From CAIWHR01 sp963734575 (GTDB lineage Bacteria > Pseudomonadota > Gammaproteobacteria > Burkholderiales > Casimicrobiaceae), in the NCBI GenBank assembly GCA_963734575.1, contig CAVTHT010000015.1, forward strand, positions 1 through 64,000: a stretch of 64,000 nt of DNA. Reading direction: 5' to 3'. The position numbers and the translations under genes were made by a program. The notes under the pieces are model-generated. The model worked only from the letters and a program-made list of their open reading frames with translations, made no database searches and was not told where the DNA came from. Position 1 is the first letter of the stretch, and the number at the start of each line of letters is the position of its first letter. Positions 16,780 to 26,899 of the stretch are shown here, piece by piece.

Positions 16780-18321
16780 ATGAACTGGAAGAATTTCGCT
16801 CTCGCGCTGTCGACCGGCGTCGCGGCGCTGGCGCTGTCGCCGATCGGCGGCCACGCGCAGACGCGCGGTGGCGACGTCGTCGTTGCCATCACGCAGGCCC
16901 CACCGACGCTGGACGCGCAGATCACGGCGATCCAATCGGCGCGCCACATCACGCTGCATATCTACGAGACGCTCTACGCGCGCGACGAGAATGCGAAGCC
17001 GGTTCCCGATCTCGCCGAGGGCGTGGCGATCTCGCCGGACGGCAAGACCTACACATTCGCGCTGCGCAAGGGCGTGAAGTTCCACAACGGCAAGGAGATG
17101 ACCTCCGCCGACGTCGTCGCTTCGCTCGAGCGTTACCGCAAGCTGGGTGCGTCCGCGAGCCTGCTCAACGCCGTCGACACGATCCAGGCGAAGGGACCGT
17201 ACGAGGTCGTCGTGAAGCTCAAGACCGTTCAGTCGACGCTCCTCGATAACCTGTCCTCACCGCGCGCGCCGCTCGCCATCTATCCGGCCGAAGAAGCGGC
17301 CAAGGGCGCCAACCAGATCAACTACATCGGCACCGGGCCGTTCAAGTTCGTCGAGTACAAGCCCGACAGCCACGTCAAGCTCGAGCGGTTCAAGGACTAC
17401 GTGCCGAATCCGCATTACACGAAGCGCGACGGCTTCGCTGGCAAGAAGGAAGTATTCATCGACACCGTAACGTTCCGCTTCATGCCGGAAGCCGGCGCCC
17501 GCGTCGCCGCGCTGCAGTCAGGCGAGGTGCAACTCGTCGAGACCGTCGACGGCCCGACGAAAAAGCGGCTCGAGACGAACCCCGCCTACAAGATCTATCC
17601 CGCGCTGCCGTTCTCGTTCCAGATCATGAAGTTCAACCATGCACTGCCGCCGACCGACGACGTCAATTTCCGGCGCGCCGTCACCGCGGCCCTGGACATG
17701 GAGGAGATCATGGCAATCTCCTATCCGGACATCTACCAGCTTGATGGCGGCTGGGTGTATCCCAAGTCGGCGTTCTGGGTCGACGCGGGACTGAAGAGCT
17801 ACAACAAGCCGGACCTGAAGGCTGCCAAGGATCTGCTCGCCAAGTCGAAGTACAAGGGCGAGAAGCTGATCTTTCTCGTCGACAATCTGCGGCCGAACAT
17901 CGACACCGCCACCGTGGTTCAGCAGCGGCTCGCGCAGATCGGCGTCAAGGTCGAACTGCAGACCACCGACTGGCCCACGGCAGTCAAGATCGGCTGGTCG
18001 CCGGCCGGATGGAACCTGTTCGCGCACGGCTTCGGGGTCGAACCGTTCGAAGGGCCGGGCACCGTGATGGCCGCGTGGGTGAACGGCCTGTCGCAACAGA
18101 AGGACGATCCCGAGATCGACCGGCTCCTGACCGCGCTGAATGCCGAAATGGACTTCAACAAGCGCAAGGCGCTGTTCGCCGAGTTCCAGACGCGGATGTA
18201 CGACCAAGCCGTCGCCGTGAAGATCGGCAACTACGGCCTCTTCCAGGTCGCGACGGCTAAGCTCAAGAACTTCGAACCGTACCGCATCCCGCGGATGTGG
18301 GGCGTGTCGCTGGACAAGTAA
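16780..18321 (+). CDS. Dipeptide/oligopeptide-type ABC transporter substrate-binding protein
   Basis: A family-5 extracytoplasmic binding protein of 513 residues. ATG 16780 (MNWKNFALALS) starts a signal peptide ending near GGHAQTRGG. The typical opening VVVAITQAPPTLDAQ is present. The signature region reads YTFALRKGVKFHNGKEMTSADVV, and FRRAVTAALDMEEIM lies in the second lobe. It leads a complete permease/ATPase set (four genes downstream) and carries the shared promoter element. With M81 and D-amino-acid enzymes nearby, a peptide or modified amino-acid ligand is likely, though family-5 proteins also bind sugars and nickel. Confidence 0.92.
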   Translation: MNWKNFALALSTGVAALALSPIGGHAQTRGGDVVVAITQAPPTLDAQITAIQSARHITLHIYETLYARDENAKPVPDLAEGVAISPDGKTYTFALRKGVKFHNGKEMTSADVVASLERYRKLGASASLLNAVDTIQAKGPYEVVVKLKTVQSTLLDNLSSPRAPLAIYPAEEAAKGANQINYIGTGPFKFVEYKPDSHVKLERFKDYVPNPHYTKRDGFAGKKEVFIDTVTFRFMPEAGARVAALQSGEVQLVETVDGPTKKRLETNPAYKIYPALPFSFQIMKFNHALPPTDDVNFRRAVTAALDMEEIMAISYPDIYQLDGGWVYPKSAFWVDAGLKSYNKPDLKAAKDLLAKSKYKGEKLIFLVDNLRPNIDTATVVQQRLAQIGVKVELQTTDWPTAVKIGWSPAGWNLFAHGFGVEPFEGPGTVMAAWVNGLSQQKDDPEIDRLLTALNAEMDFNKRKALFAEFQTRMYDQAVAVKIGNYGLFQVATAKLKNFEPYRIPRMWGVSLDK

Positions 18322-18379
18322 TGCGGCCGGCGGGGCGCCGCGCTGGCGTCCCTCTTCTCGACCGGTAGAACGATCGCCA

Positions 18380-19321
18380 ATGCTGAATTACCTGCTGCGC
18401 CGGACGGCCGCGGCGATTCCGGTGCTGATACTGGTGTCGCTGATGTCGTTTGCGGTGATCTGGCTCGTTCCCGGAGATCCCGCGGCGGCGTTCCTCGACT
18501 CGAGCGCAACGCCGGAGCAGGTAGCCCGCCTCCGGCACGAGCTCGGCCTCGACCAGCCGCTGCCGATACAGATGACGGAGTGGTACGGGCGGGTATTGAC
18601 CGGCGATCTCGGCCAATCGATCCTGCTCAGGCGCAGCGTCGGCGCCGCGCTGATGGAGCGTCTCCCCGTCACGCTCTCGCTCGCCGGCGTCGCGCTGGCG
18701 CTTGCGGTTACCCTCGGCATACTCGCTGGGGTCCTGGCCGCGATTCGTCGCGGAACGCTCGCGGACCAGTCCATCATGACGCTGGCGCTGCTCGGGCTCT
18801 CGGTACCGGATTTCTGGCTCGGGCTCGTGCTGATCGTCGTGTTCGCCGTGGGCCTCGGCTGGCTCCCGTCCGGCGGCTTCGTTCCCATTACGCAAAGCGT
18901 GTCCGGCTGGATGGCGACGATGGCGTTGCCCGCACTGACGCTTGCGCTGGTGCAGATGGGCTTCATCGCGCGCATGACACGTTCGGCGATGCTCGACGTG
19001 CTGCACCAGGATTTCATGCGCACTGCCGATGCCAAGGGGCTTACGCGCCGTTACGTCATCATGCGTCACGGCCTGCCCAATGCGATGATGCCGATCCTGA
19101 CGGTGATTGGAATCATCGCCGGCTCGCTGCTCGGCGGTGCCGTCGTCGTGGAGCAGGTGTTCTCGCTGCCCGGCGTTGGGCGCCTGATCATTGGCGCGAT
19201 CATGAGCCGCGATTTTCCGGTCATCCAGGGCGGGCTCCTCTTTCTCGCCGTTATCTACCTCGTGATCAACCTTGTTGTCGACCTGCTGTACGCGGCGGTC
19301 GACCCGAGGGTCCGGCTTTGA
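18380..19321 (+). CDS. DppB/OppB-type ABC transporter permease
   Basis: An inner-membrane subunit of 313 residues with six helices. It starts MLNYLLRRTAAAIPVL; the periplasmic segment DQPLPIQMTEWYGRVLTGDLG is typical of DppB. The EAA-like cytoplasmic loop reads DFMRTADAKGLTRRYVIMRHGLPNAM, which contacts the ATPases. The C-terminal LPGVGRLIIGAIMSRDFPVIQG is diagnostic. It sits 58 nt after the binding protein and 29 nt before the partner permease. Confidence 0.93.
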   Translation: MLNYLLRRTAAAIPVLILVSLMSFAVIWLVPGDPAAAFLDSSATPEQVARLRHELGLDQPLPIQMTEWYGRVLTGDLGQSILLRRSVGAALMERLPVTLSLAGVALALAVTLGILAGVLAAIRRGTLADQSIMTLALLGLSVPDFWLGLVLIVVFAVGLGWLPSGGFVPITQSVSGWMATMALPALTLALVQMGFIARMTRSAMLDVLHQDFMRTADAKGLTRRYVIMRHGLPNAMMPILTVIGIIAGSLLGGAVVVEQVFSLPGVGRLIIGAIMSRDFPVIQGGLLFLAVIYLVINLVVDLLYAAVDPRVRL

Positions 19322-19350
19322 CGGGGGAGGCGCAAGCGACTAGCCGAGTG

Positions 19351-20198
19351 ATGAACTGGATCCGCGCCACCGGCCGAGGCCTGCGGCGCCTGGCCAGGCA
19401 CCGGGCGATCGTCATCGGTGGCGCTCTCGTTCTGGCCGTGGCCCTAGTGGCACTCGGGGCGGATTTCATCGCGCCCTATGACCCGTTGCGCAACGATTTC
19501 CGTGCTCGCCTGCTGCCGCCAACCGCGGCGCATTGGTTCGGCACCGATCATTTTGGACGTGACATCCTCTCGCGCGTGATCTTCGGCGGCCGGCTGTCGC
19601 TTGAGATCGGCGGCTTGGTCGTCGTCATGACTGGCATTTTCGGTACGCTGATCGGCGCGCTCGCTGGGTATTTCCGCGCCTTGGACAATCCGATCATGCG
19701 TCTCATGGACGCACTGATGGCGTTTCCGGCGATCCTGCTCGCGATCACAGTGAGCGCCACCCTTGGCGCGTCGATGACCAACGTGATCATCGCCCTCAGC
19801 ATCGCGACGACGCCGCATACTGCGCGAATCGTCCGGGCCTCGGTTCTGGTCGTCCGCGAGATGCAGTTCGTCGAAGCCGCGCGAGCGCTCGGCGCAAGCG
19901 ATCTCCGCATCCTGGTGCGGCACGTCCTCGCCAATTCGCTCGCGCCGCTGATCGTGCGGCTGACTTTCGTGTTCGCGTCGGCCATCCTAGCCGAGGCGGT
20001 GCTCTCCTACATCGGTGTCGGGCCACCGCCGCCTGCACCGAGTTTCGGCAACATCATTTCCAACGGCCGGGACTTCATGGTCGAAGCGCCATGGGTAACG
20101 ATCTTCCCCGGCCTCGCCATCGTCGCATGCGTGCTCGGACTCAATCTGCTCGGTGACGGGTTGCGCGACGCGCTCGATCCGCGAATCAAGGTTGGACC

Positions 20199-20202
<4 letters not shown>
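19351..20202 (+). CDS. DppC/OppC-type ABC transporter permease
   Basis: The second inner-membrane subunit, 283 residues. I start at ATG 19351 (MNWIRATGRGLRRL); GTG 19348 is an equal alternative. Motifs: the N-terminal OppC region APYDPLRNDF, HWFGTDHFGRDILSRVIFG, the EAA loop FVEAARALGASDLRILVRHVL, and the C-terminal LGDGLRDALDPR. Its stop overlaps the next ATG by 4 nt (ATGA), coupling it to the first ATPase. Confidence 0.93.
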
Positions 20203-21205
<1,003 letters not shown>

Positions 21206-21209
<4 letters not shown>

Positions 21210-22262
21210 GCGGGAGCGTAAACGCCGACGTGTTGATCGAGGCCCGAGGCCTCGCCAAGCACTTTGCCGTCCGCGGCGGCACATTCGGTGTCGCGAAGAA
21301 AGCCGTCGTGCGCGCGGTCGACGGCATCGATCTCGCAATCCGCAGGGGCGAGACCCTCGGACTCGTTGGCGAGTCGGGATGCGGAAAGTCGACTGCCGGC
21401 CGGCTGCTCCTGCGCCTGATTGAGCCGACCGCCGGCGCCATTCTCCACGAGGGGGTCGACCTTACGACGCTCGGACGCAGGGCGATGCGCGAGCGGCGCA
21501 AGAACATGCAGATCATCTTCCAAGACCCGTTCGGGTCGCTTAATCCACGCATGACGGTGGAATCGATCATCGCCGAAGCCTATGCGATCCACCGGATCGG
21601 TGCCCCGCACGAACGCTCGCGCCGGGTCGGCGAAATGCTCGACCTCGTCGGACTACCGCGATCGGCGGCCGACAAGCATCCCCACGAGTTCTCCGGCGGG
21701 CAGCGGCAGCGCATCGGCATCGCCCGCGCGCTCGCGCTCAAACCGGCCTTCGTCGTCTGCGACGAGGCGGTGTCCGCGCTCGACGTGTCCGTCCAGGCGC
21801 AGATCATCAACCTGATGCAGGATCTGCAGCGGGACCTTGGGCTCACCTACTTGTTCATCTCGCACAACCTCGCCGTCGTGCGGCACATCTCGACGCGGAT
21901 CGCCGTCATGTACCTCGGCCGCATCGTCGAGATCGCGACTGCCGACGCTCTGTTCGAGCGGCCGACGCACCCATATACGCGCGCGCTGCTATCGGCGGTG
22001 CCGATCACGCACCCACGCGAGTCGCGGCACCGGCACGAGCTATCGGGCGACGTGCCTAGCCCTCTCGCGATCCCGTCGGGTTGCCACTTTGCGCCGCGGT
22101 GTCCGTTTGCCCAAGAGCGCTGCCGCGAGGTCGACCCTGCACTGGCCCTTCTCGCGGACGGCCGTGCCGTGTGCCTGCCACCTCGCGGCCGACGGCACGC
22201 TGCCGACGACGCCTCCAGTCGTTCGCCCCGTTGCGTCCGGCTCCATTCAGGAGACTGCATGA
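21206..22262 (+). CDS. DppF/OppF-type ABC transporter ATP-binding protein, 3' end frameshifted
   Basis: The second ATPase of the importer. It starts at GTG 21206, overlapping the dppD-like stop as GTGA. Walker A GESGCGKST, Q-loop IFQDPFGSLNPRM, signature HEFSGGQRQR, Walker B FVVCDEAVSALD and H-loop ISHNLA are intact, as is the FAPRCPFAQERC tail. As given, the frame runs through without a stop into the aldolase gene. The family's expected VACHL ending appears only after a one-base shift near 22171. That frame reads ACHLAADGT and stops at TGA 22260-22262, overlapping the aldolase ATG as ATGA, like the other joins here. I therefore treat the long open frame as two genes with one indel, not a true fusion. 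Confidence 0.86.
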
Positions 22263-22993
22263 TGAAGCACGCCTTCCGAGAGGAACGCCGGGACCTGGCT
22301 GCGGTATTCCGCGGTGCCGCGATGTTCGGTGGTCAAGCCGGCGTGTGCAGCCATTTCAGCCTTCGCGTGTCAGACCAGCCGCTGCTCTTCCTCCTCAACC
22401 CGTGGGGCGTGTATTTCTCCGAAGCGCGGGCGAGCGACCTGATGCTGGTCGACGACAAGGGCGTGGACCAGAGCGGAGACGCGGATGCGGGTTTCGCCGC
22501 GTTCAACATCCACGCGGCCGTCCATGCCATCCATCCGGAAGCGCACTGCGTGCTGCACACCCACATGACGTACGCGACGGCGATCACGATGCTGACGAAT
22601 GGCCGGCTCGAACCGGCCTCGCAGGAGGCGTTGCGGTTCTACGACGACATCGCGTACGACGACTCGTACAACGGCCTTGCGCACGATCGCGCCGAAGGCG
22701 AGCGCATCGCGCGCTGCATGAACGGGCGTCACGTGCTCTTCCTGGCGCACCATGGCGTCATCGTCGTCGGGCCCACCGTCGCGCAGGCGTTCGATCATCT
22801 TTATTACCTGGAGCGCGCCGCTGAGCTGCAGGTCAAGGCGATGAGCTGCAACCGGCCGCTGCGCCTCGTTCCCGACGACGTGGCGAAGAAGACAGTCGGT
22901 CAGTTCCGGCGCGAGCGCGAGCACTGGGCGCGGCTGCATCTCGATGCGCTGCGCCGCAAGCTCGAACGCGAGCAGCCGGAATACGCAACCTGA
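22259..22993 (+). CDS. Class II aldolase/adducin family protein
   Basis: A zinc-dependent aldolase fold of 244 residues related to FucA/AraD. ATG 22259 is preceded by AGGAGACTGC. Metal-binding motifs HTHMTYATA and AHHGVIVVG are present, as are the N-terminal GGQAGVCSHFSLRV and the C-terminal helical region. Members cleave or epimerise phosphorylated or free hydroxy-carbonyl compounds. With the hydroxyacid dehydrogenase next door it probably handles a carbon-skeleton intermediate of the imported substrate (inference). Confidence 0.88.
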   Translation: MMKHAFREERRDLAAVFRGAAMFGGQAGVCSHFSLRVSDQPLLFLLNPWGVYFSEARASDLMLVDDKGVDQSGDADAGFAAFNIHAAVHAIHPEAHCVLHTHMTYATAITMLTNGRLEPASQEALRFYDDIAYDDSYNGLAHDRAEGERIARCMNGRHVLFLAHHGVIVVGPTVAQAFDHLYYLERAAELQVKAMSCNRPLRLVPDDVAKKTVGQFRREREHWARLHLDALRRKLEREQPEYAT

Positions 22994-23016
22994 ACGAACT
23001 GAAGGAGTCGAAGGTG

Positions 23017-23928
23017 ATGAACACTTCTGCAACGAGAAAGCTCGGCTTCATAGGCGTCGGCATGATGGGGCACGGCCTGGCGAAAAACCTGCTCAAGCAG
23101 GGACACGCGATGACCCTGCTCGATCATCCCGGCAACCAGCCCGTCGACGACCTAGTCGCGATGGGCGCACGGAAGGTCGCGACCGCCAGGGAGGTGGCGA
23201 GCGCCGCCGACGTGGTATTCGTCTGCGTGACCGGATCGCCGCAGATGGAAGCTTGCGTCTACGGTCCCGATGGCCTGCTCGAAGGGTTGCGCGCGGGGGC
23301 GGTGATCGTGGACGCTACGACGGCGGACCCGGTGTCGACGGTCAAGGTGGCCGCCGCCGTGCGGGAGCGCGGCGGGCGCTACGTCGACGCCCCGATGACG
23401 CGCACGCCGCAGCACGCCGAGGATGGGTGCGTGAACGTGATGCTGGGCGGTGATCCCGCAACCATTGCCGATGTGCGCCCGCTGATCGAGACCTACGCGG
23501 AGAATATCTACATCGGCGGCGATGTCGGCTCCGGCCATCGGATGAAGCTGCTGCACAACTACATCTCGTTAGGAACCCTGGCTCTGCTCGCCGAAGCCTA
23601 TACCTGCGCGGGGAAGGCGGGGATCGACCGCAAGGTGCTGACCCAGGTGCTGGCCACCGGAGGGGGCGACAGCGTCGTGCTCAAGCGTCTGCTGACCTTT
23701 CTCGATAGCGGCGAGCCCGGCAGCATGCTGTTCTCTCTCATCAACGCCGGTAAGGACCTGCGGTACTTCACGCACATGGCGGAGGAGCTTCAGGTCGGCG
23801 CCTTCGTCGGCGAGGCCGTACATCAGACCTTTCTCACCGCTTCGAATGTGGGAGGTGGCGAAAAGATGATTCCGGAACTCGTCAACATTATGTGTCGGAT
23901 GCATGGCGCACCGCTCTGCGGCAAATAG
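23017..23928 (+). CDS. NAD(P)-dependent beta-hydroxyacid dehydrogenase
   Basis: The 3-hydroxyisobutyrate dehydrogenase / tartronate-semialdehyde reductase family, 303 residues. ATG 23017 is preferred over GTG 23014; AAGGAG lies about 10 nt upstream. The Rossmann motif is LGFIGVGMMGHGLAKNL. The substrate loop is diverged (DAPMTRTPQHAEDG in place of DAPVSGG-type). The catalytic lysine lies in GSGHRMKLLHNY. The diverged loop is a reason not to name a substrate. It is the last gene of the plus-strand island. Confidence 0.88.
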   Translation: MNTSATRKLGFIGVGMMGHGLAKNLLKQGHAMTLLDHPGNQPVDDLVAMGARKVATAREVASAADVVFVCVTGSPQMEACVYGPDGLLEGLRAGAVIVDATTADPVSTVKVAAAVRERGGRYVDAPMTRTPQHAEDGCVNVMLGGDPATIADVRPLIETYAENIYIGGDVGSGHRMKLLHNYISLGTLALLAEAYTCAGKAGIDRKVLTQVLATGGGDSVVLKRLLTFLDSGEPGSMLFSLINAGKDLRYFTHMAEELQVGAFVGEAVHQTFLTASNVGGGEKMIPELVNIMCRMHGAPLCGK

Positions 23929-24535
23929 AGAGCCGGCACTAGAAACAGGTAGCGAAGTTGCGCGTCCGCCAGATCGCGCTGGCACTGTGATTCCGGCCAG
24001 CTTGCGGCCGCGTGTTGAAAATAACCTCGTTGTCCACACAAAATTTGTTGCAGCGCGGGTCCTGCGCCACTTGCCGGTGAGCGAAACTTGCGATCCAGAT
24101 GTCGTCGTCGACTTCCTTGGTACCGACACGTTGACCTGCCAGCGCGCACGAGATGCGACATCTTCTTGCGATGCATGCAATGCGACGCATAAGCGGTGAC
24201 TAAAGCATTGCAAGTCGCGCAGCGCGTAGGGCGCGCGCGTGGTTCGGGATCTTCGGCGACTACGGATGCGCCGGTGCATCGATGGGGTCAGGGCCAAGTT
24301 CGGATCTTCGCGTGCCAGGACAGCGGAATGCGGCACCGCGCCCGCGGCAGCACTGATGTGCGTCATGCGCAGCCATCGACGCAATCTCACTCGCTAGGAC
24401 ACTGCCGAGCGTCAGAACGCGGAAGAACATGCTGACGTAAATCGCCAGGCCGCGCACTCAATCCGAACGGGTGCCGGGTCGTGCTGTCGAAACGGCATCG
24501 ACCCTGCCTCCGGGTGCCTGGACGAGGAGTACGCG
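23929..24535. other. Gap of about 600 nt with no intact gene
   Basis: There is no domain-bearing frame of its own. The minus strand at about 24010-24130 resembles the tail of an IS transposase (see the next entry). The remaining sequence is somewhat lower in GC than the flanking genes. No tRNA or clear promoter was recognised. Confidence 0.4.
24010..24130 (-). pseudogene. Possible transposase C-terminal remnant
   Basis: The translation VGTKEVDDDIWIASF resembles the V-x-x-KEVDDxIWLVSF tail of a common integrase-core transposase (IS481-like, from memory). The motif that should follow (YDLGxFD) is not present, so similarity fades after about 15 residues. If real, it is an old fragment at the edge of the island. 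Confidence 0.25.
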
Positions 24536-24898
24536 ATGAAACCCTCCCACGCTGCCATGATCGCCGGAGCGGCTTTGTGCGTCGCAGCGGGCCCGGTGCT
24601 CGCGGACCTCGCCGCGGAATTCAACCGCCGCGCTGCCGACCGCGACGTCGCGACCTTCAAGGCCCTGGACCGTGATGGCGACGGTCGCCTCACGTTCGAG
24701 GAAGTGTACGGCAGCGTGGACATGCAGGCCCGCTTCAAGGACATGGATGTCGACGGCAATGGCGCCGTCACCGCGGCCGAGTTAGCGCACTACGTTCGCC
24801 AGCGGTACGGCGTTGACCTGCCTCCGGCGTCGGATGCGGCGCGGCAGCCCGGTAACACGGGGTCGGCGAGCACGGCGCCGATGCGTCCGGCTCAATGA
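24536..24898 (+). CDS. Small exported EF-hand protein
   Basis: A 120-residue protein with a signal peptide (AAMIAGAALCVAAGPVLA). Two canonical EF-hand calcium loops follow: DRDGDGRLTFEE (residues about 42-53) and DVDGNGAVTAAE (about 71-82), then a Pro/Ser-rich tail. It is likely periplasmic and calcium-binding. The ATG is preceded by GACGAGGAGTACGCG. No functional partner is evident. Confidence 0.85.
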   Translation: MKPSHAAMIAGAALCVAAGPVLADLAAEFNRRAADRDVATFKALDRDGDGRLTFEEVYGSVDMQARFKDMDVDGNGAVTAAELAHYVRQRYGVDLPPASDAARQPGNTGSASTAPMRPAQ

Positions 24899-24953
24899 CC
24901 GTCGGATGCGGTATGGCCAGCGGCGCCTGCACTTGGCTTCGCTGTCGGCGACC

Positions 24954-25424
24954 TTAACGCCGCGATTGATTGGACAGCAGCGATTCGGTGTCGACGGCGA
25001 CGCCGGCGGTGTACACCATCTTGCCGCCCAGCCATCCGGACAGGACAAGTAGCGCGATGGCGATGATCGACAGCCACAGTGGCGCGCCGCTCGTGGCGCC
25101 GGTTCCCGGCTCGCCCAAGCGCAGCCACGCGTTGAGGCAGTACAGCACCACCACGACGAGGTTGATGCCCATGTGGGTGAACCCCGTCTTGCGCACGTCG
25201 CCGGCCGGCAGTGAAACCACGTCGATGAAGCCGAACACCGCCGCGAGCAGCGCCCCGACGATCCCGCCCACGATTGTGTAGAGCGCGACCACCTTCCACG
25301 TCGCGGGGTCGGCGGCGAAGTGCCCGGCGATGTCGCAGACGAGCGAAAAGACCCACAGCCCGATGGGCAGCGGGACCAGCATCGGGTGGATCGGGTGACG
25401 GGCGATATTGGCTGGCGTTCTCAT
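24954..25424 (-). CDS. DUF2231 four-helix membrane protein
   Basis: ATG 25424 (MRTPANIARHPIHPML) has GGGAGGAG directly upstream and gives 156 residues. The HPIHPMLVPLPIGLWVFSLV opening is the DUF2231 hallmark; four membrane helices follow (residues about 20-40, 50-70, 85-105, 120-140). Biochemical role unknown; relatives are often next to redox or stress genes. The remaining gap to 25701 holds nothing I can name. Confidence 0.82.
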   Translation of the reverse strand: MRTPANIARHPIHPMLVPLPIGLWVFSLVCDIAGHFAADPATWKVVALYTIVGGIVGALLAAVFGFIDVVSLPAGDVRKTGFTHMGINLVVVVLYCLNAWLRLGEPGTGATSGAPLWLSIIAIALLVLSGWLGGKMVYTAGVAVDTESLLSNQSRR

Positions 25425-25701
25425 GACTCCTCCCAGGAATTGGCGCACAGGCGTTAGATGCCGCTAGCGGCGGCGGCGTTCCTCCTCGCGCGCGTTCGCG
25501 ACACGACCGAGGCGCAAGGGGGAAACGGCGCCGGGTTCACCCCATCCGATTGCCTCGAGGTGATTCGGCAACAAATGCGCTCGAACGAGCCCAAGCCTGT
25601 GGCGCGATCTGTCGATGTCCGGTAGCAGTGCCGCGCTGATCGTGGGACGCCGAGGCGCGGCGTAATATCGAATCTCGGCCAACCAGACGTCAGGAGCATC
25701 C

Positions 25702-26673
25702 ATGTCCAGGATCGTGGTTGCGTTAGCGCTGGGCTTCGCGCTTGCTGTCGCTTCCGGCGCGGGCTATGCGCAGACCTACCCGGCGAAACCGATCCGGATC
25801 GTGGTGCCCTATCCGGCGGGTGGCACGTCGGACATCCTCGCCCGTACGCTCGGACAGAAGCTCACCGAATCATGGGGTCAGCCCGTGGTGGTCGAGAACA
25901 AGCCTGGTGCGAACGGCAACCTGGGCGCCGAATTCGTCGCCAAGGCGCCCCCCGACGGCTACACGCTCCTGCTCGCCGACATCGGCGCGCTCGTGATCAG
26001 TCCCAGTCTGTATCCGACCCTCGGCTTCGATCCCGCGAAAGACTTCGCGCCGGTCACGATGGTGGCGTACTCGCCGCATATCCTTGTGGTCAATCCATCC
26101 GTTCCCGCGTCGTCGGTGAAGGAGCTGATCGCACTCGCGGCGTCCAAGCCCGGCAAGCTGAACTTCGCCATCTCGGGCGTCGGTGGCGCACCGCATCTCG
26201 CGGGCGTTGATTTTGCATTGCGCACCGGCGTCAAGTGGGAGTACATCCCGTACAAAGGCGGCTCGCAGGCGATCGCCGATGTCGCCGGTGGACAGGCGGA
26301 CGTTACCCTGAACGGGATGCTCGCGACCTATCCGCTTGTGCAAGGAGGCCGGCTCAAGCTGCTCGCGGTGTCGAGCGCGAAACGCATGAGTGCCATCCCG
26401 AACGTTCCGACCATTGCCGAATCCGGCGTGCCGGGATTCGAAACGGGCTCGTGGCAAGGCGTTGTCGCCCCCGCGGGCACACCACGGGACATCGTGGCGA
26501 AACTCAACACGACGATCACCGGAATCCTGAACACGCCCGAGATGCGAGAAAACCTGGCTAAGCAGGGCGCCGAGGTGCGGACGAACAGCAGTGAAGAGTT
26601 CGGTGGGTTCATCCGCACCGAGAAGGCAAAGTGGGCCAAGGTGGTGAAGGACGCGAACGTCAAGATCGATTGA
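25702..26673 (+). CDS. Orphan Bug/TctC-type periplasmic solute receptor
   Basis: A 323-residue receptor with a signal peptide cut near GAGYAQTYPAKP. The hallmark motif is PIRIVVPYPAGGTSDILAR, followed by GANGNLGAEFVAKAPPDGYTLL, GVGGAPHLAGVDFAL and PAGTPRDIVAKLNTTI. ATG 25702 follows AGGAGCATCC. It is complete and in frame. No TctA/TctB genes adjoin it. The next gene, a GntR regulator, may control it or the oxidase genes beyond. Confidence 0.92.
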   Translation: MSRIVVALALGFALAVASGAGYAQTYPAKPIRIVVPYPAGGTSDILARTLGQKLTESWGQPVVVENKPGANGNLGAEFVAKAPPDGYTLLLADIGALVISPSLYPTLGFDPAKDFAPVTMVAYSPHILVVNPSVPASSVKELIALAASKPGKLNFAISGVGGAPHLAGVDFALRTGVKWEYIPYKGGSQAIADVAGGQADVTLNGMLATYPLVQGGRLKLLAVSSAKRMSAIPNVPTIAESGVPGFETGSWQGVVAPAGTPRDIVAKLNTTITGILNTPEMRENLAKQGAEVRTNSSEEFGGFIRTEKAKWAKVVKDANVKID

Positions 26674-26792
26674 CGTGATGCCCGCCGCTTGGAATGTGGA
26701 TGCGGTAAGCCAGTTGTCCCGACCATCCATCGGCCGCCACGAACGATGAGCCATGCCCCCGCGGATCCCGGCGCGGTAAACCACGCTCCGTC

Positions 26793-26814
26793 GTCAGGCT
26801 GAAGCCTGACCTAC
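26793..26814 (-). repeat. REP-like palindrome with GTAG head
   Basis: GTCAGGCTGAAGCCTGAC (8-bp arms, GA centre) is followed by CTAC; on the minus strand this is GTAG plus a perfect palindrome, the layout of bacterial REP elements spread by RAYT transposases. Only one copy is in the window, so its repetitive nature is unproven here. Confidence 0.45.
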
Positions 26815-26863
26815 ATCGACGACCGCTCGCGATTGCCGTCATCGTGGAGGAGCCCAATCCAGG

Positions 26864-26892
26864 TTGGACTTGGATCCAAAATCGGATACGAT
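26864..26892 (+). promoter_or_regulatory. Promoter with embedded operator for the GntR gene
   Basis: TTGGAC (26864-26869), a 17-nt spacer and TACGAT (26887-26892) form a good sigma-70 promoter. The spacer opens with the perfect palindrome TTGGATCCAA (26870-26879), a typical FadR/FCD-class operator shape, which suggests autorepression. A second inverted pair, GGATA-N6-TATCC, follows at 26884-26899. Confidence 0.5.
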
Positions 26893-26899
26893 TATATCC

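Noticed and set aside
24196..24435. A small plus-strand open frame in the 24-kb gap
   Set aside because: No ribosome site, no domain, and its composition is no different from random high-GC sequence.
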